Below are positions 27,899 to 37,125 of a stretch of 42,126 nt of DNA, piece after piece; the stretch's first letter is position 1; each line of letters begins with the position of its first letter. Origin of the DNA: Chitinophagaceae bacterium. GTDB taxonomy: Bacteria > Bacteroidota > Bacteroidia > Chitinophagales > Chitinophagaceae. The stretch covers positions 1 through 42,126 of the forward strand of contig JAJTFY010000042.1 in the NCBI GenBank assembly GCA_021299175.1. The letters run 5' to 3'. A program made the translations under genes and the position numbers. Under the pieces are notes generated by a model. It was not told the DNA's origin, did not search any database, and worked only from the letters and a program-made list of their open reading frames with translations.

Positions 27899-28762
27899 TT
27901 ACGAAATACCTTTTTTGTATACGGAGTAAAACATGCTGACCGAAGTGTACATGACAATTGCGATAACAATCCACCTCAGGGTATCCAAAGGCAATGATTT
28001 TACAACAAAGGCAGCAATCAATACGGCAACAATTCCAGTTAATGCCATGCTCAGTGCTGCCTTCCGATGATAGGCGCCTGCCTTTATAAATTTAAATGAG
28101 GCTGGCGGCATCAAAAATGCACATGATCCCATCATGATGGGAAACGCTACCAAGGGTGATAAGCCTAGCAAAAAAACCATTGCCATGCATGGTGCATACA
28201 AACCCACTCCTACAGTCATCATCGCACCCAGAATACAATTTACAACTGCTGCAACAACTAGTTTCCATCCATGAAGCCCAATTTCGTTGCCCTGCCCTTG
28301 TATCCAATTCATTTTATTGGCAAACATAAAACCTGCTGTAACCAATAAAGCAATGCCCATGGTCAGCCTTATTTTGTTCTCGGAAAGTTTAGACACAAAC
28401 CCAGCACCAAGAATTGCCCCAATAGTGGCTGTAGCAAACATAACCACCATGGTAATGGGATCAACTTCAATGATTTGTATGAATACAATTGCCTGTATCA
28501 ACACGGGAATGGTGTTTGCAACATTCATTGTGCCGGGGATTAATCTGTCTGGGGTTTGCTTGGTGAACTTCAGCAAGGCAGTTTGTGGGGCAAATGCCCC
28601 AATCCCAAGAACATCAAAGAAATTGACTACAAATCCAATGAGTCCTGTTTTTGTCCAACTGGCTTCGCCCAACTGATTTTTGTGCAAACGAATATCTTTT
28701 GCAAAAAAATAGATAAACCATAGGGAGAAAACAATTAAGGCGAACCAGATGATTGTTATCAT
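27899..28762 (-). CDS. Sulfite exporter TauE/SafE family permease
   Basis: Polytopic; IGFVVNFFDVLGIGAFAPQTALLK, GAILGAGFVSKLSENKIRLTMGIALLVTAGFM, GVGLYAPCMAMVFLLGLSPLVAFPIMMGS. Confidence 0.88.
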   Translation of the reverse strand: MITIIWFALIVFSLWFIYFFAKDIRLHKNQLGEASWTKTGLIGFVVNFFDVLGIGAFAPQTALLKFTKQTPDRLIPGTMNVANTIPVLIQAIVFIQIIEVDPITMVVMFATATIGAILGAGFVSKLSENKIRLTMGIALLVTAGFMFANKMNWIQGQGNEIGLHGWKLVVAAVVNCILGAMMTVGVGLYAPCMAMVFLLGLSPLVAFPIMMGSCAFLMPPASFKFIKAGAYHRKAALSMALTGIVAVLIAAFVVKSLPLDTLRWIVIAIVMYTSVSMFYSVYKKGIS

Positions 28763-28788
28763 ATTTTATTTTTTGATAATGCTGTTGA

Positions 28789-30423
28789 TTATTTCATTTC
28801 AATTTCAGCAAGCAAAACCGTTCTGGGATCAAGTTTTAATGAAGTGGGGATTTTATTCAGCTTGATCGGGATGATTGATTCTTTGCTGTTTACTTGAAAC
28901 TTCAACAGATCTGAACTATTTGTATCTGCATTGTAAATTTCAACCTCTATTGGAAAATCAAATATAAATCCAGAATAATGTGTTTGATTGATTTTCAGTA
29001 CAACTTGTTTTGCAGTGGCGTCATATTCCCAATGGGCTGAAATTTTCAAATTATCGGCTTTGTATAGCCATTGATTGAAAAACGTGGTCAGGTTTTGCCC
29101 TGATATCTTTTCCATTTCTTCCTTAAAATTGGCAGTTGTCGCATTGGCATTAAAGTATTTTGCATAATACGCCTGGATGCCTTTTCTGAAAGCATCATGG
29201 CCGATTTTCTCTCTCAACATGTGCAAAACCCAGGCACCTTTTTGATAGGTAATCCCAGTGGTAACAGGATCTGTTTCTGCAGAGCGTTCAGCGACGATGC
29301 TGTAAGTAGAATCCTTTTTTGAAAAATTGTATACTGATTTACGGGAATTTTTTATTGCTGCAACAAACTCTTCGTGGCCATAAGCATGCTCCTGAAACAA
29401 CATGCTGAAAAAAGTGGCAAATCCTTCGCTCAGCCAGGCATCATCCCAGGTGCTTTCGGTTACTGCATTGCCAAACCATTGGTGGGCAATTTCATGGATC
29501 ACCACATTTCTTAGTCTTTTCTCATATTTACCTGTAACCAGGTTTTCTCCATAAAATATGGCAGACGATGTTTCCATTCCTCCGCCGACACTTGGTGATT
29601 GAATGTTGGCCAATTTTTCATACGCATAAGGCCCGACGTAATCAGTATAAAATTGAAGTACTTGTTTGGTTGGTTCTGCAAAATCAGTAAATCCTTTTTC
29701 TCTATCCCTTGGATATACCCATGTTTGAATATCCTTGCCATCAAATTTTCCAACATGCTGAACCGCAAATTCAGCAACACCCAAAACGAACAACCAGCTG
29801 GAAACAGGAACAGACTGTTTCCAGTGGGTTAATTTGTTTTCCTTGTCGATCGTTGATTCTTCCAGCAAGAGACCATTGGATACTACTTTGTATTTGGATG
29901 GGGCCGTTACCTTAAACTCGCTGGTTGCCTTATCGTATGGGTGGTCAATGGCGGGTAGCCAGTGGCGTGCATTGTTTGGCCAGTTTTCATTGAAAAAACT
30001 GCGGTCCCCATATTTGGTGGGTCCAATTTTCAATCCTCCCGCAGGTACGCCGTGGTATTGAATGATAAATGTAATGGTGGAATCTTTAGATACCCGACCA
30101 GATAACTGAATGATCAGTGCATCATTTTTGTGGGTAAAACTGCCGTTGGTGTTGTTGTAACGTACAGACTCCACGGCCATGCCTTTCTGCAAATACTTTC
30201 CATTTGTATTGATCAAATCAAGCCTGATTTGTTTAACATCATTTGTTTTGAACAACACTGAAATACTGGCCTTGCCAAATATTTCATCAGTATTGTCCGA
30301 CAACTTCAATTCAAACAGATAATGTAAAACATCAATTGAATAATTACGGGGATAATTATCTGCACGGCAAAATATGGCAAGAACAGAAAAAATCGTTGTT
30401 AGCGCAAAATATTTGTATTTCAT
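28789..30423 (-). CDS. M1 family aminopeptidase (short form)
   Basis: GGGMETSSA and HEIAHQWFGNAVTESTWDDAWLSEGFATF (HExxH-x18-E). Confidence 0.93.
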   Translation of the reverse strand: MKYKYFALTTIFSVLAIFCRADNYPRNYSIDVLHYLFELKLSDNTDEIFGKASISVLFKTNDVKQIRLDLINTNGKYLQKGMAVESVRYNNTNGSFTHKNDALIIQLSGRVSKDSTITFIIQYHGVPAGGLKIGPTKYGDRSFFNENWPNNARHWLPAIDHPYDKATSEFKVTAPSKYKVVSNGLLLEESTIDKENKLTHWKQSVPVSSWLFVLGVAEFAVQHVGKFDGKDIQTWVYPRDREKGFTDFAEPTKQVLQFYTDYVGPYAYEKLANIQSPSVGGGMETSSAIFYGENLVTGKYEKRLRNVVIHEIAHQWFGNAVTESTWDDAWLSEGFATFFSMLFQEHAYGHEEFVAAIKNSRKSVYNFSKKDSTYSIVAERSAETDPVTTGITYQKGAWVLHMLREKIGHDAFRKGIQAYYAKYFNANATTANFKEEMEKISGQNLTTFFNQWLYKADNLKISAHWEYDATAKQVVLKINQTHYSGFIFDFPIEVEIYNADTNSSDLLKFQVNSKESIIPIKLNKIPTSLKLDPRTVLLAEIEMK

Positions 30424-32060
30424 TATTGTATGGTTATTTTTTTCAAATAATGTCCTTTGGCATCCACTTGTGGTGCACCATTGCTGGTTACGACAATTCC
30501 TTCCTTGCCAATCATTGTTCTGGTGGGTTTGTCTGCCGGGCCAATATCAAGTGGCAATGGCATGAAGAAATTATTCAGTGTAATCTGATACTTTTGATAC
30601 CCAACTTCTTTCACTGAAATATCGAGCACATCATTGGTGTATACATAGAAATTGAAAAAAGGCTTTAAATCTTGCTTCGATGCCGTGCTGAACAATTCTT
30701 CTACATCTTTTGTAGTAACAAAATTGTCATACGTATACTTGGGATCTGTTGCGAGTTTTTTCAAGGTGGGCAAAAATATTTCATCACCCAGTACATACCT
30801 TAAGCTGTGCATGAAAAATGAACCTTTTGCATAAATATCCCTTCCAGCATATGCTTCATCTTCTGATAATTCCTCACCACCCACCATTGGTTTTTTGTTT
30901 CTGGTAGATCTTTTGTGTCGACTGATGATTTCATCATACGCTGCCTGACCACCCAGTTCATAGTGGATCAATGCTTCAGCATAGGTTGTAATGCCTTCTT
31001 GAATCCACATGTGTGCCCAGTCTTTGTTGGTCACTTTGTTTGCAAACCATTCGTGTCCATATTCATGGTATAGATTGGCTGAATAGTCATGCACTCCAAT
31101 TTTTGTATAATTAAATTTATTTTGAAACGTGATCATCGTTTGGTGCTCCATTCCAGAATTGGGTACTGCAGCAATGCCAATCTTTTCTTTGGCCCAAGGA
31201 TATTCCCCAAAGTATTTCTCGAGTATTTTGGTATCCCTTGCTTTGAGTTCAATTATTTTAGGTGCGAAACTGCTGTCTTCTTCCAATACATAAAATTGAA
31301 TAGGAACAATAGTTCCATCGACGGTAGTATAGTCCTTGCTCACAACGGCATACTTTCCAATGTTGAACACCGTACAGTAATTGCTGATGGTATAATTGGT
31401 TTTCCAATGGTAGGTTTTCTTGTTTTTCTTTTTCAGCACTTCCTTTAACAGGCCAGGACCCGCAACCACTAAATTTTCTGGCACAGTGATGAACATGTCA
31501 ACACCCTCGTTTGGTTCGTCGCTGGGATGGTCCTTGCAAGGAAAATAAACCCTTCCTCCTTCTTTCTGGCAATTGATGGCAACCCAATCGTTTCCACTCC
31601 TGTCTTTGGTGAAAGTAAAGCCACCTGTCCATGGGGGCTTTACCGCAATAGGAGGTTCTCCGCCATACGCTACCCTGACAATTTGCCTTCCCTTTGGAAA
31701 AGACTTGTCACTGGTGATATAAATCTTGTCATTCTTATGTTCAAATTTTACTGGCTTATTGTTCACGCTCACCTTGTTTATCGTAAACAAATGAACCAGG
31801 TCCAATAAAATGGTATCTGCAGATGCTGATAAAATCACATCAACATCCACATAGCCTTGAATTGTTTTTTTCTCAATATCAACATCCAGCGCAATGGTAT
31901 AATGCCTGATGTCCATGTTGGCTTGCAATGGATTCAACTTTCCTCCTGAAGACAGGTAACTGATGTCCCTGTTTTGGGCTTTCATCTGGGTCGACATGAC
32001 CAATACGCTTGCCATCAAGAAAAGTGTAGGTCTTAGATTTCTGTTTAAAAAATTTCCCAT
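30423..32060 (-). CDS. M1 family aminopeptidase (second copy)
   Basis: SGMEHQTMI and HEYGHEWFANKVTNKDWAHMWIQEGITTY (HExxH-x18-E). Confidence 0.92.
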   Translation of the reverse strand: MGNFLNRNLRPTLFLMASVLVMSTQMKAQNRDISYLSSGGKLNPLQANMDIRHYTIALDVDIEKKTIQGYVDVDVILSASADTILLDLVHLFTINKVSVNNKPVKFEHKNDKIYITSDKSFPKGRQIVRVAYGGEPPIAVKPPWTGGFTFTKDRSGNDWVAINCQKEGGRVYFPCKDHPSDEPNEGVDMFITVPENLVVAGPGLLKEVLKKKNKKTYHWKTNYTISNYCTVFNIGKYAVVSKDYTTVDGTIVPIQFYVLEEDSSFAPKIIELKARDTKILEKYFGEYPWAKEKIGIAAVPNSGMEHQTMITFQNKFNYTKIGVHDYSANLYHEYGHEWFANKVTNKDWAHMWIQEGITTYAEALIHYELGGQAAYDEIISRHKRSTRNKKPMVGGEELSEDEAYAGRDIYAKGSFFMHSLRYVLGDEIFLPTLKKLATDPKYTYDNFVTTKDVEELFSTASKQDLKPFFNFYVYTNDVLDISVKEVGYQKYQITLNNFFMPLPLDIGPADKPTRTMIGKEGIVVTSNGAPQVDAKGHYLKKITIQ

Positions 32061-32121
32061 AATTAAAGTTTTATTTGGCTTTTATTTTTCCTGTTAACAG
32101 GTCTCAGGTATGATGCTTTCA

Positions 32122-33447
32122 TCAATTGATTTTTATGTATTTTGATGCATTGTTTTTTCCAACTGTTTTTGGATCAACAGAAAACAATCCAGGATACCTT
32201 CTCTTGATTATTTCCTTTTCTTCTGATTTCAGCTCCTCAAGTCCAATGGGTTGGTCTTGTGGCCGGATTCCTTTTTGGTTCAGACGGTTAAACAGGCTCC
32301 AGTTGCGGGTACTTTTACCGGGTGCAGGATCATCGGGTTCCTTTGCTTTAAGATCATATCTGGTAAAATCGATCAGTTTTTCTGGGGTATTGGCCTGCCA
32401 GTTTCTTAAGGTTGCCATCCTGAAACCTTTGTTCATGAACCATTTGATTTCCATTTCAGCTTCTGATCCGCAAATGCCCGATCCACGCTGAACAAATTGA
32501 TAGTTGATGCTGTCATTGTTTTTGTAATGCGCTCGCCAAAGCATTCCATATTCCCCTTGCGTAATGAATTTTGCGTCTGGCCACCTGCGTCGCGTTTCCT
32601 TCAGCCAGATTTCCAGACCATCCAATCCATTTCTTCCACTATAGCCATATATTTTATACGCATCAACAAGGCTCATTTCCCAAATGCAGGTTACCCATGC
32701 AAACTTGTTGAGTGCAAATCCAGTGTCAAAATGAGCTGCGGTGGTAGACAACATTTCCTTTGTTCCAATATCGGTTCCCTGACGCAGAATTGTCTCAATC
32801 GGACCTACACCCTGCCTGCTGCCGCAACGGATGCCATTGATAAACCTGGGTGCTGAATACCTGGCATTCAGGAAATCAACGGTCCAGCCATCGAGGTTTA
32901 CACAATCAATCATGTCTTCTTTTCCCTGGGCTGGTTTGCAAAAATGTTCACGTGATGGGTAATAAGGATAAGAAATTGATCCCTCGCCATCACCATTGTC
33001 TACGGCATACTGACTCCAAATGTTCCCCTGGCAGACATGAATACCTTCTTTTTCTGCCAGGTATTTCAGGTTGTCGGCAGCGAGAAAACCAGCAACGACA
33101 CTTTTGGGACGGTATCCACCACCCACCATTGCTGAAACCATTTGTAAGCCTTCATGCAGATCACGGTTAATTTGCTCCCGGCTATTGTACATGTTGGCAA
33201 AATAGCCACCTGGTAAAAATGTAATCTCATCACCAAATTTTTTATGGTAGGAGACAACCAGTTTTTTTAACTCTACATAATTCGGACGCTGATCTTTCAA
33301 GGCAAGCCAACTGAAAGACCATGTAATCCGCGCACCTGGCCAAGCCTTTTCTATGGTTTCCCTAAATTTTTTGGCGCCTTCCGGCGTGTGAATGCTTGAT
33401 TCATCAGTGCCATGAAATGCATCGCGCGAAGTTTCAATTTTAATCAT
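32122..33447 (-). CDS. DUF3863-like putative TIM-barrel protein
   Basis: HTPEGAKKFRETIEKAWPGARITWSFSWLALKDQRPNY...EITFLPGGYFANMYNSREQINRDLHEGLQ; family assignment from memory; no signal peptide visible. Confidence 0.6.
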   Translation of the reverse strand: MIKIETSRDAFHGTDESSIHTPEGAKKFRETIEKAWPGARITWSFSWLALKDQRPNYVELKKLVVSYHKKFGDEITFLPGGYFANMYNSREQINRDLHEGLQMVSAMVGGGYRPKSVVAGFLAADNLKYLAEKEGIHVCQGNIWSQYAVDNGDGEGSISYPYYPSREHFCKPAQGKEDMIDCVNLDGWTVDFLNARYSAPRFINGIRCGSRQGVGPIETILRQGTDIGTKEMLSTTAAHFDTGFALNKFAWVTCIWEMSLVDAYKIYGYSGRNGLDGLEIWLKETRRRWPDAKFITQGEYGMLWRAHYKNNDSINYQFVQRGSGICGSEAEMEIKWFMNKGFRMATLRNWQANTPEKLIDFTRYDLKAKEPDDPAPGKSTRNWSLFNRLNQKGIRPQDQPIGLEELKSEEKEIIKRRYPGLFSVDPKTVGKNNASKYIKIN

Positions 33448-33521
33448 AAACAGATACTTTAATATGCTTGGGTTTGAATTATATCAATGCGCATCTGAAT
33501 CGTTTTTAGCAAGTCCATCCA

Positions 33522-35096
33522 CTAACGCTTAAATCCTGTCACTGGATCAACTGTGAGTGCCTTTGGTAATTCTTTTCTTGGAATTTTCTGATCCCGCATC
33601 GCTGTATTGTATACAAATGCTGCCACAATCGTAGCCGACTGTTTGAGATCATCTGGCATCAGATGATCATAGCTGTCCATGTTGCTGTGTTGTGTAACCA
33701 ATCGATCCTGAATAAACTGGAATCCAGGTAATCCAATTGTATTGAAAGATATGTGGTCAGTACTTCCCGTATTTTGAATGGTAACGGTTTTGGCCCTGAG
33801 ATCATTGAAAGGCGTAAACCATTGTTGGAAGATATTTCGGGCTGCCTCATTTCCCTGGAGATGTATTCCCAGCACTTTCCCTGTACCGTAATCCAAATTA
33901 TAGTATGCTGAAAGTTTATCATGTGCCGGCAATAGTTTCATGGTTTCCGCATCGCCAAATGTTTTCTTTACATAACCTCTTGATCCCAATAAACCTTGTT
34001 CTTCTCCGCTCCAAAGTGCTATGCGTATTGTTCTTCTTGGTTGTACTCCTATTGCTTTTAGTATCCTGATGGCTTCCATCATTACGCAGACACCTGCTGC
34101 ATTATCAGTGGCGCCAGTAGCTGCAGGCCATGAGTCAAGGTGAGCGCCGAGCATCACTATTTCCTCTTTCAGGTTTTTATCAATACCGGGTATTTCAGCG
34201 ATTACATTGTATCCTTGTGTATCATTGGTTTGGAATTTTGTTTTTACATCCACATCCATTTTTACAGGAATTTTATTTCTGAGCAGGCGGATGATCGTGT
34301 TATAATCTTCCAAACCAATCGCGATGTCCAGAAAATTATCCGGATCGGTTATTTTATAGGGGCCACCTTGCAGAACAAAAATGGTGCCGCTATGGTTATC
34401 GGGAGATGAACTCAGTATGGCTATGGCGCCTTCTGTCACAGCCATCCTTTTAAGTGCATTCAGCACACCTCTTGGTATAACATTTTGTGTTTTATTTCTT
34501 TCAGCTCTCCTTCGTAATGCAGCAGTATCTTCACTTTCAACGACTTCACCTAATTTTTTCAGGTCCTCATCACTGCGGCGAAGAATTGCTGGCCTATTGC
34601 TGTGATCATAGGTCATCAGGTCATCAAAAATCAATATGTTGCCTTTAAGTTTATTTCGATAGACCTCAAGACCAACTGAATCCTTCGCCGAGATCAGGAT
34701 CACTTCTCCTTTTTGAAGACCATTGGTGCCTGCTGTCCATGTTTTGGGGTATGCAATGAGTGACCTGTACCAGGGAGATGACATCGCCACATAGGATTTT
34801 TCTAGTTCCCACCCTTTCCCAAATTCACCCCATGGGTCCAATCTGGCATTGACCAAACCCCATTGGGTCAATTGGTTTATGGCATAGTTGGCGGCACGCA
34901 TAAATCCTGGGGAATTGGTGACCCTTGGTCCACTTGCGTCAGTGATCTGAAATGCAATATCCATGACTTTTGAATTCACCATTCCTTCGGTTCTGATTTT
35001 TGCCATTACTGCCTGGTCAATATTTTCAGTTTGTCCAATCAGTACGATTGGGAATGCAAAAAGAAGGGATATGGAAAAAAGCTTGATCAATTTCAC
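33522..35096 (-). CDS. M28 family zinc peptidase with PA-like insert
   Basis: Signal peptide; EIVMLGAHLDSWPAATGATDNAAGVCVMMEAIRIL; IALWSGEEQGLLGSRGYV. Confidence 0.93.
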   Translation of the reverse strand: MKLIKLFSISLLFAFPIVLIGQTENIDQAVMAKIRTEGMVNSKVMDIAFQITDASGPRVTNSPGFMRAANYAINQLTQWGLVNARLDPWGEFGKGWELEKSYVAMSSPWYRSLIAYPKTWTAGTNGLQKGEVILISAKDSVGLEVYRNKLKGNILIFDDLMTYDHSNRPAILRRSDEDLKKLGEVVESEDTAALRRRAERNKTQNVIPRGVLNALKRMAVTEGAIAILSSSPDNHSGTIFVLQGGPYKITDPDNFLDIAIGLEDYNTIIRLLRNKIPVKMDVDVKTKFQTNDTQGYNVIAEIPGIDKNLKEEIVMLGAHLDSWPAATGATDNAAGVCVMMEAIRILKAIGVQPRRTIRIALWSGEEQGLLGSRGYVKKTFGDAETMKLLPAHDKLSAYYNLDYGTGKVLGIHLQGNEAARNIFQQWFTPFNDLRAKTVTIQNTGSTDHISFNTIGLPGFQFIQDRLVTQHSNMDSYDHLMPDDLKQSATIVAAFVYNTAMRDQKIPRKELPKALTVDPVTGFKR

Positions 35097-35130
35097 TGGA
35101 GTATATTTTTAATGATTGTAATGATTAATG

Positions 35131-37053
35131 TTATTTTTTTAGGTTATTCATCTGTGCCTGGGGAGAAGGTACATATCCTTTTTCCATAATATCCATAAAG
35201 CCTAGCAAAGCACCCCAATGATAAAATGCATCACTCCATGTATTGGCCTCTCCACCAAGTCCGGTTTCAGCATGATAATTTTCACATACATGCCGATCAC
35301 TCAACCAGGTTTTTAAAAGCAAGGCTTTTGATTTTTCAACCATATCTTTTTTGGCCCCTGGTATATTGTAGTTTCTCATGCCCAGGTAAACCAAGAAGTT
35401 CAATGGCGCCCAGATCCTGCCTCTCCAATAATGATTGTCTTTGAATGCCTTGTCATTGCGTGCAACCGAAGGCAAGATGTATTCTCCCCAGAATTCATTG
35501 GGATTGTAAAAATGTTCCTTCATCATCCTTGAGGCTTGTTCCAGGCTGGGAACTTTTGTCAGCAATGGATAGAATAAAGTAGGCGTTAACCGGTAACTGG
35601 GTTTTCCTGTTACCAAGTCTTTGTTCAAGTAAAGTCCAAACTGATCATCCCAAAGTGTCTCCAGTTTTTTGGAATACTTCTCTGCTCTTTCTGTTAGTTC
35701 TTTTGCATCACCCGCATGTCCCAAAATAGCAGCTATTTCAGACAGGCTCTGGCAATCGGCTATGTAAAGGCTCATCAATCCTACATCCGCCATCAACATT
35801 CGATGGTTTACGCTGTCAAAACCTGCATCGTCCCACATGGGAGAATTGTCCATCCCGGATTCCCATTTGGCCGCCTTCATTTTTCCGGATTCAGTGGCTG
35901 AGCGAGATTTGGTATTGCCATAATCATAAGGATCTGTGCCATGCACCAGGTAACCGTCTATATCCCTGTTGGCTGCTCGCCAACGGTTCCAGCTGAGCAA
36001 CTCATTGTATACTTCCTGTAAAAACCACTTTTCCTTGTACTTCCTATAAATTTCCCTTACCACAATTGATCCAACCTGGGGCTCAGTCCGGTCCTCACTT
36101 TTATGCCCATACTGCGAGTTATTGGGAACAAATCCTCTGTCTGTAATCTCCTTGGTAATAGCGATCGCATTGGCATAAGCCAGCTCCTTGTTGTCAAGTG
36201 ATAACATGTAAGCTGCGAAATAAGTATCCCAACCGAACAATACCCAGTCGTTTGAAAATGTGCGGCTAACAGGATTGATTATTCTGCTGTTGTTGGGATC
36301 ATAAATGGTCGTCCATGCAAGCACTGTTTGCATGGCATCATATGCTTCCGGAGATTTGCCAACTTTCAATCGCTCAGTTTCGAATTTTTGTTTTGCATTT
36401 TGGATGGTTTTTGCAACAAGTTCCTCCGACTTTGATGTGCCTGTTGAAATCACGATTGCTTTATCCAATGGAATGTGGAAGGCATTGGAAGAGATTATTT
36501 TCTTGTTTCCATTGACATATACTTTGATATTATTTGTTGGCGTCTGTCCGACAATCATGTGCTGATCAATGTTTATTTCGCCTTTTCTGTTCCATAGCAT
36601 CTTGGGTGTTATCAGCAATGAATCACCTGTTGATGCTTTCAATGGGCTTAGCAGTATATACAATTCGTTGTCCACCGATGCACTCTGCACCCGTAACCGG
36701 ATATTGTGCCATTCTACTTCAAGTTCCGTGTAAGTTCCATCATAGGCATGTGGCCCAGGGATGACCTGCTCTTTGCTGTCATAATGATCCCTGCCAATCA
36801 AGGTTTCCTCAAGGATTTTACCCTGCTGGTCTTTCATCGCAAGATTGATGGCAAAGCATTCTGGCAACAGTACGTGTGACAATACACTGCGGGTATTCCA
36901 GGTATTCCAACCATGCATTAGCCTGTTGGTCATTTCTATTGCCTCTTTTCCACTGGGTTTCTTTGCAGTCAATTGATTTTGTGCGACGGTAGCGTCACAG
37001 AAAAGCAACATCAGGGCTATTGGTAAGAATAGAAATGTATAATTCTTTTTCAT
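35131..37053 (-). CDS. MGH1-like / GH63-like glycoside hydrolase
   Basis: DWVLFGWDTYFAAYMLSLDNKELAYANAIAITKEITDRGFVPN...KWESGMDNSPMWDD...HYWRGRIWAPLNFLVYLGMRNYN. Confidence 0.87.
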   Translation of the reverse strand: MKKNYTFLFLPIALMLLFCDATVAQNQLTAKKPSGKEAIEMTNRLMHGWNTWNTRSVLSHVLLPECFAINLAMKDQQGKILEETLIGRDHYDSKEQVIPGPHAYDGTYTELEVEWHNIRLRVQSASVDNELYILLSPLKASTGDSLLITPKMLWNRKGEINIDQHMIVGQTPTNNIKVYVNGNKKIISSNAFHIPLDKAIVISTGTSKSEELVAKTIQNAKQKFETERLKVGKSPEAYDAMQTVLAWTTIYDPNNSRIINPVSRTFSNDWVLFGWDTYFAAYMLSLDNKELAYANAIAITKEITDRGFVPNNSQYGHKSEDRTEPQVGSIVVREIYRKYKEKWFLQEVYNELLSWNRWRAANRDIDGYLVHGTDPYDYGNTKSRSATESGKMKAAKWESGMDNSPMWDDAGFDSVNHRMLMADVGLMSLYIADCQSLSEIAAILGHAGDAKELTERAEKYSKKLETLWDDQFGLYLNKDLVTGKPSYRLTPTLFYPLLTKVPSLEQASRMMKEHFYNPNEFWGEYILPSVARNDKAFKDNHYWRGRIWAPLNFLVYLGMRNYNIPGAKKDMVEKSKALLLKTWLSDRHVCENYHAETGLGGEANTWSDAFYHWGALLGFMDIMEKGYVPSPQAQMNNLKK

Positions 37054-37125
37054 GTTGTTTCTATCGTGTTGATATTTTTCATCCTTTCCATATTCCAGAT
37101 ATCATTTCCACTGCATTGTATATTG

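Noticed and set aside
33902-34605. Plus-strand ORFs opposite the M28 peptidase as possible small genes
   Set aside because: Antisense shadows of a well-supported CDS without plausible start context or domains
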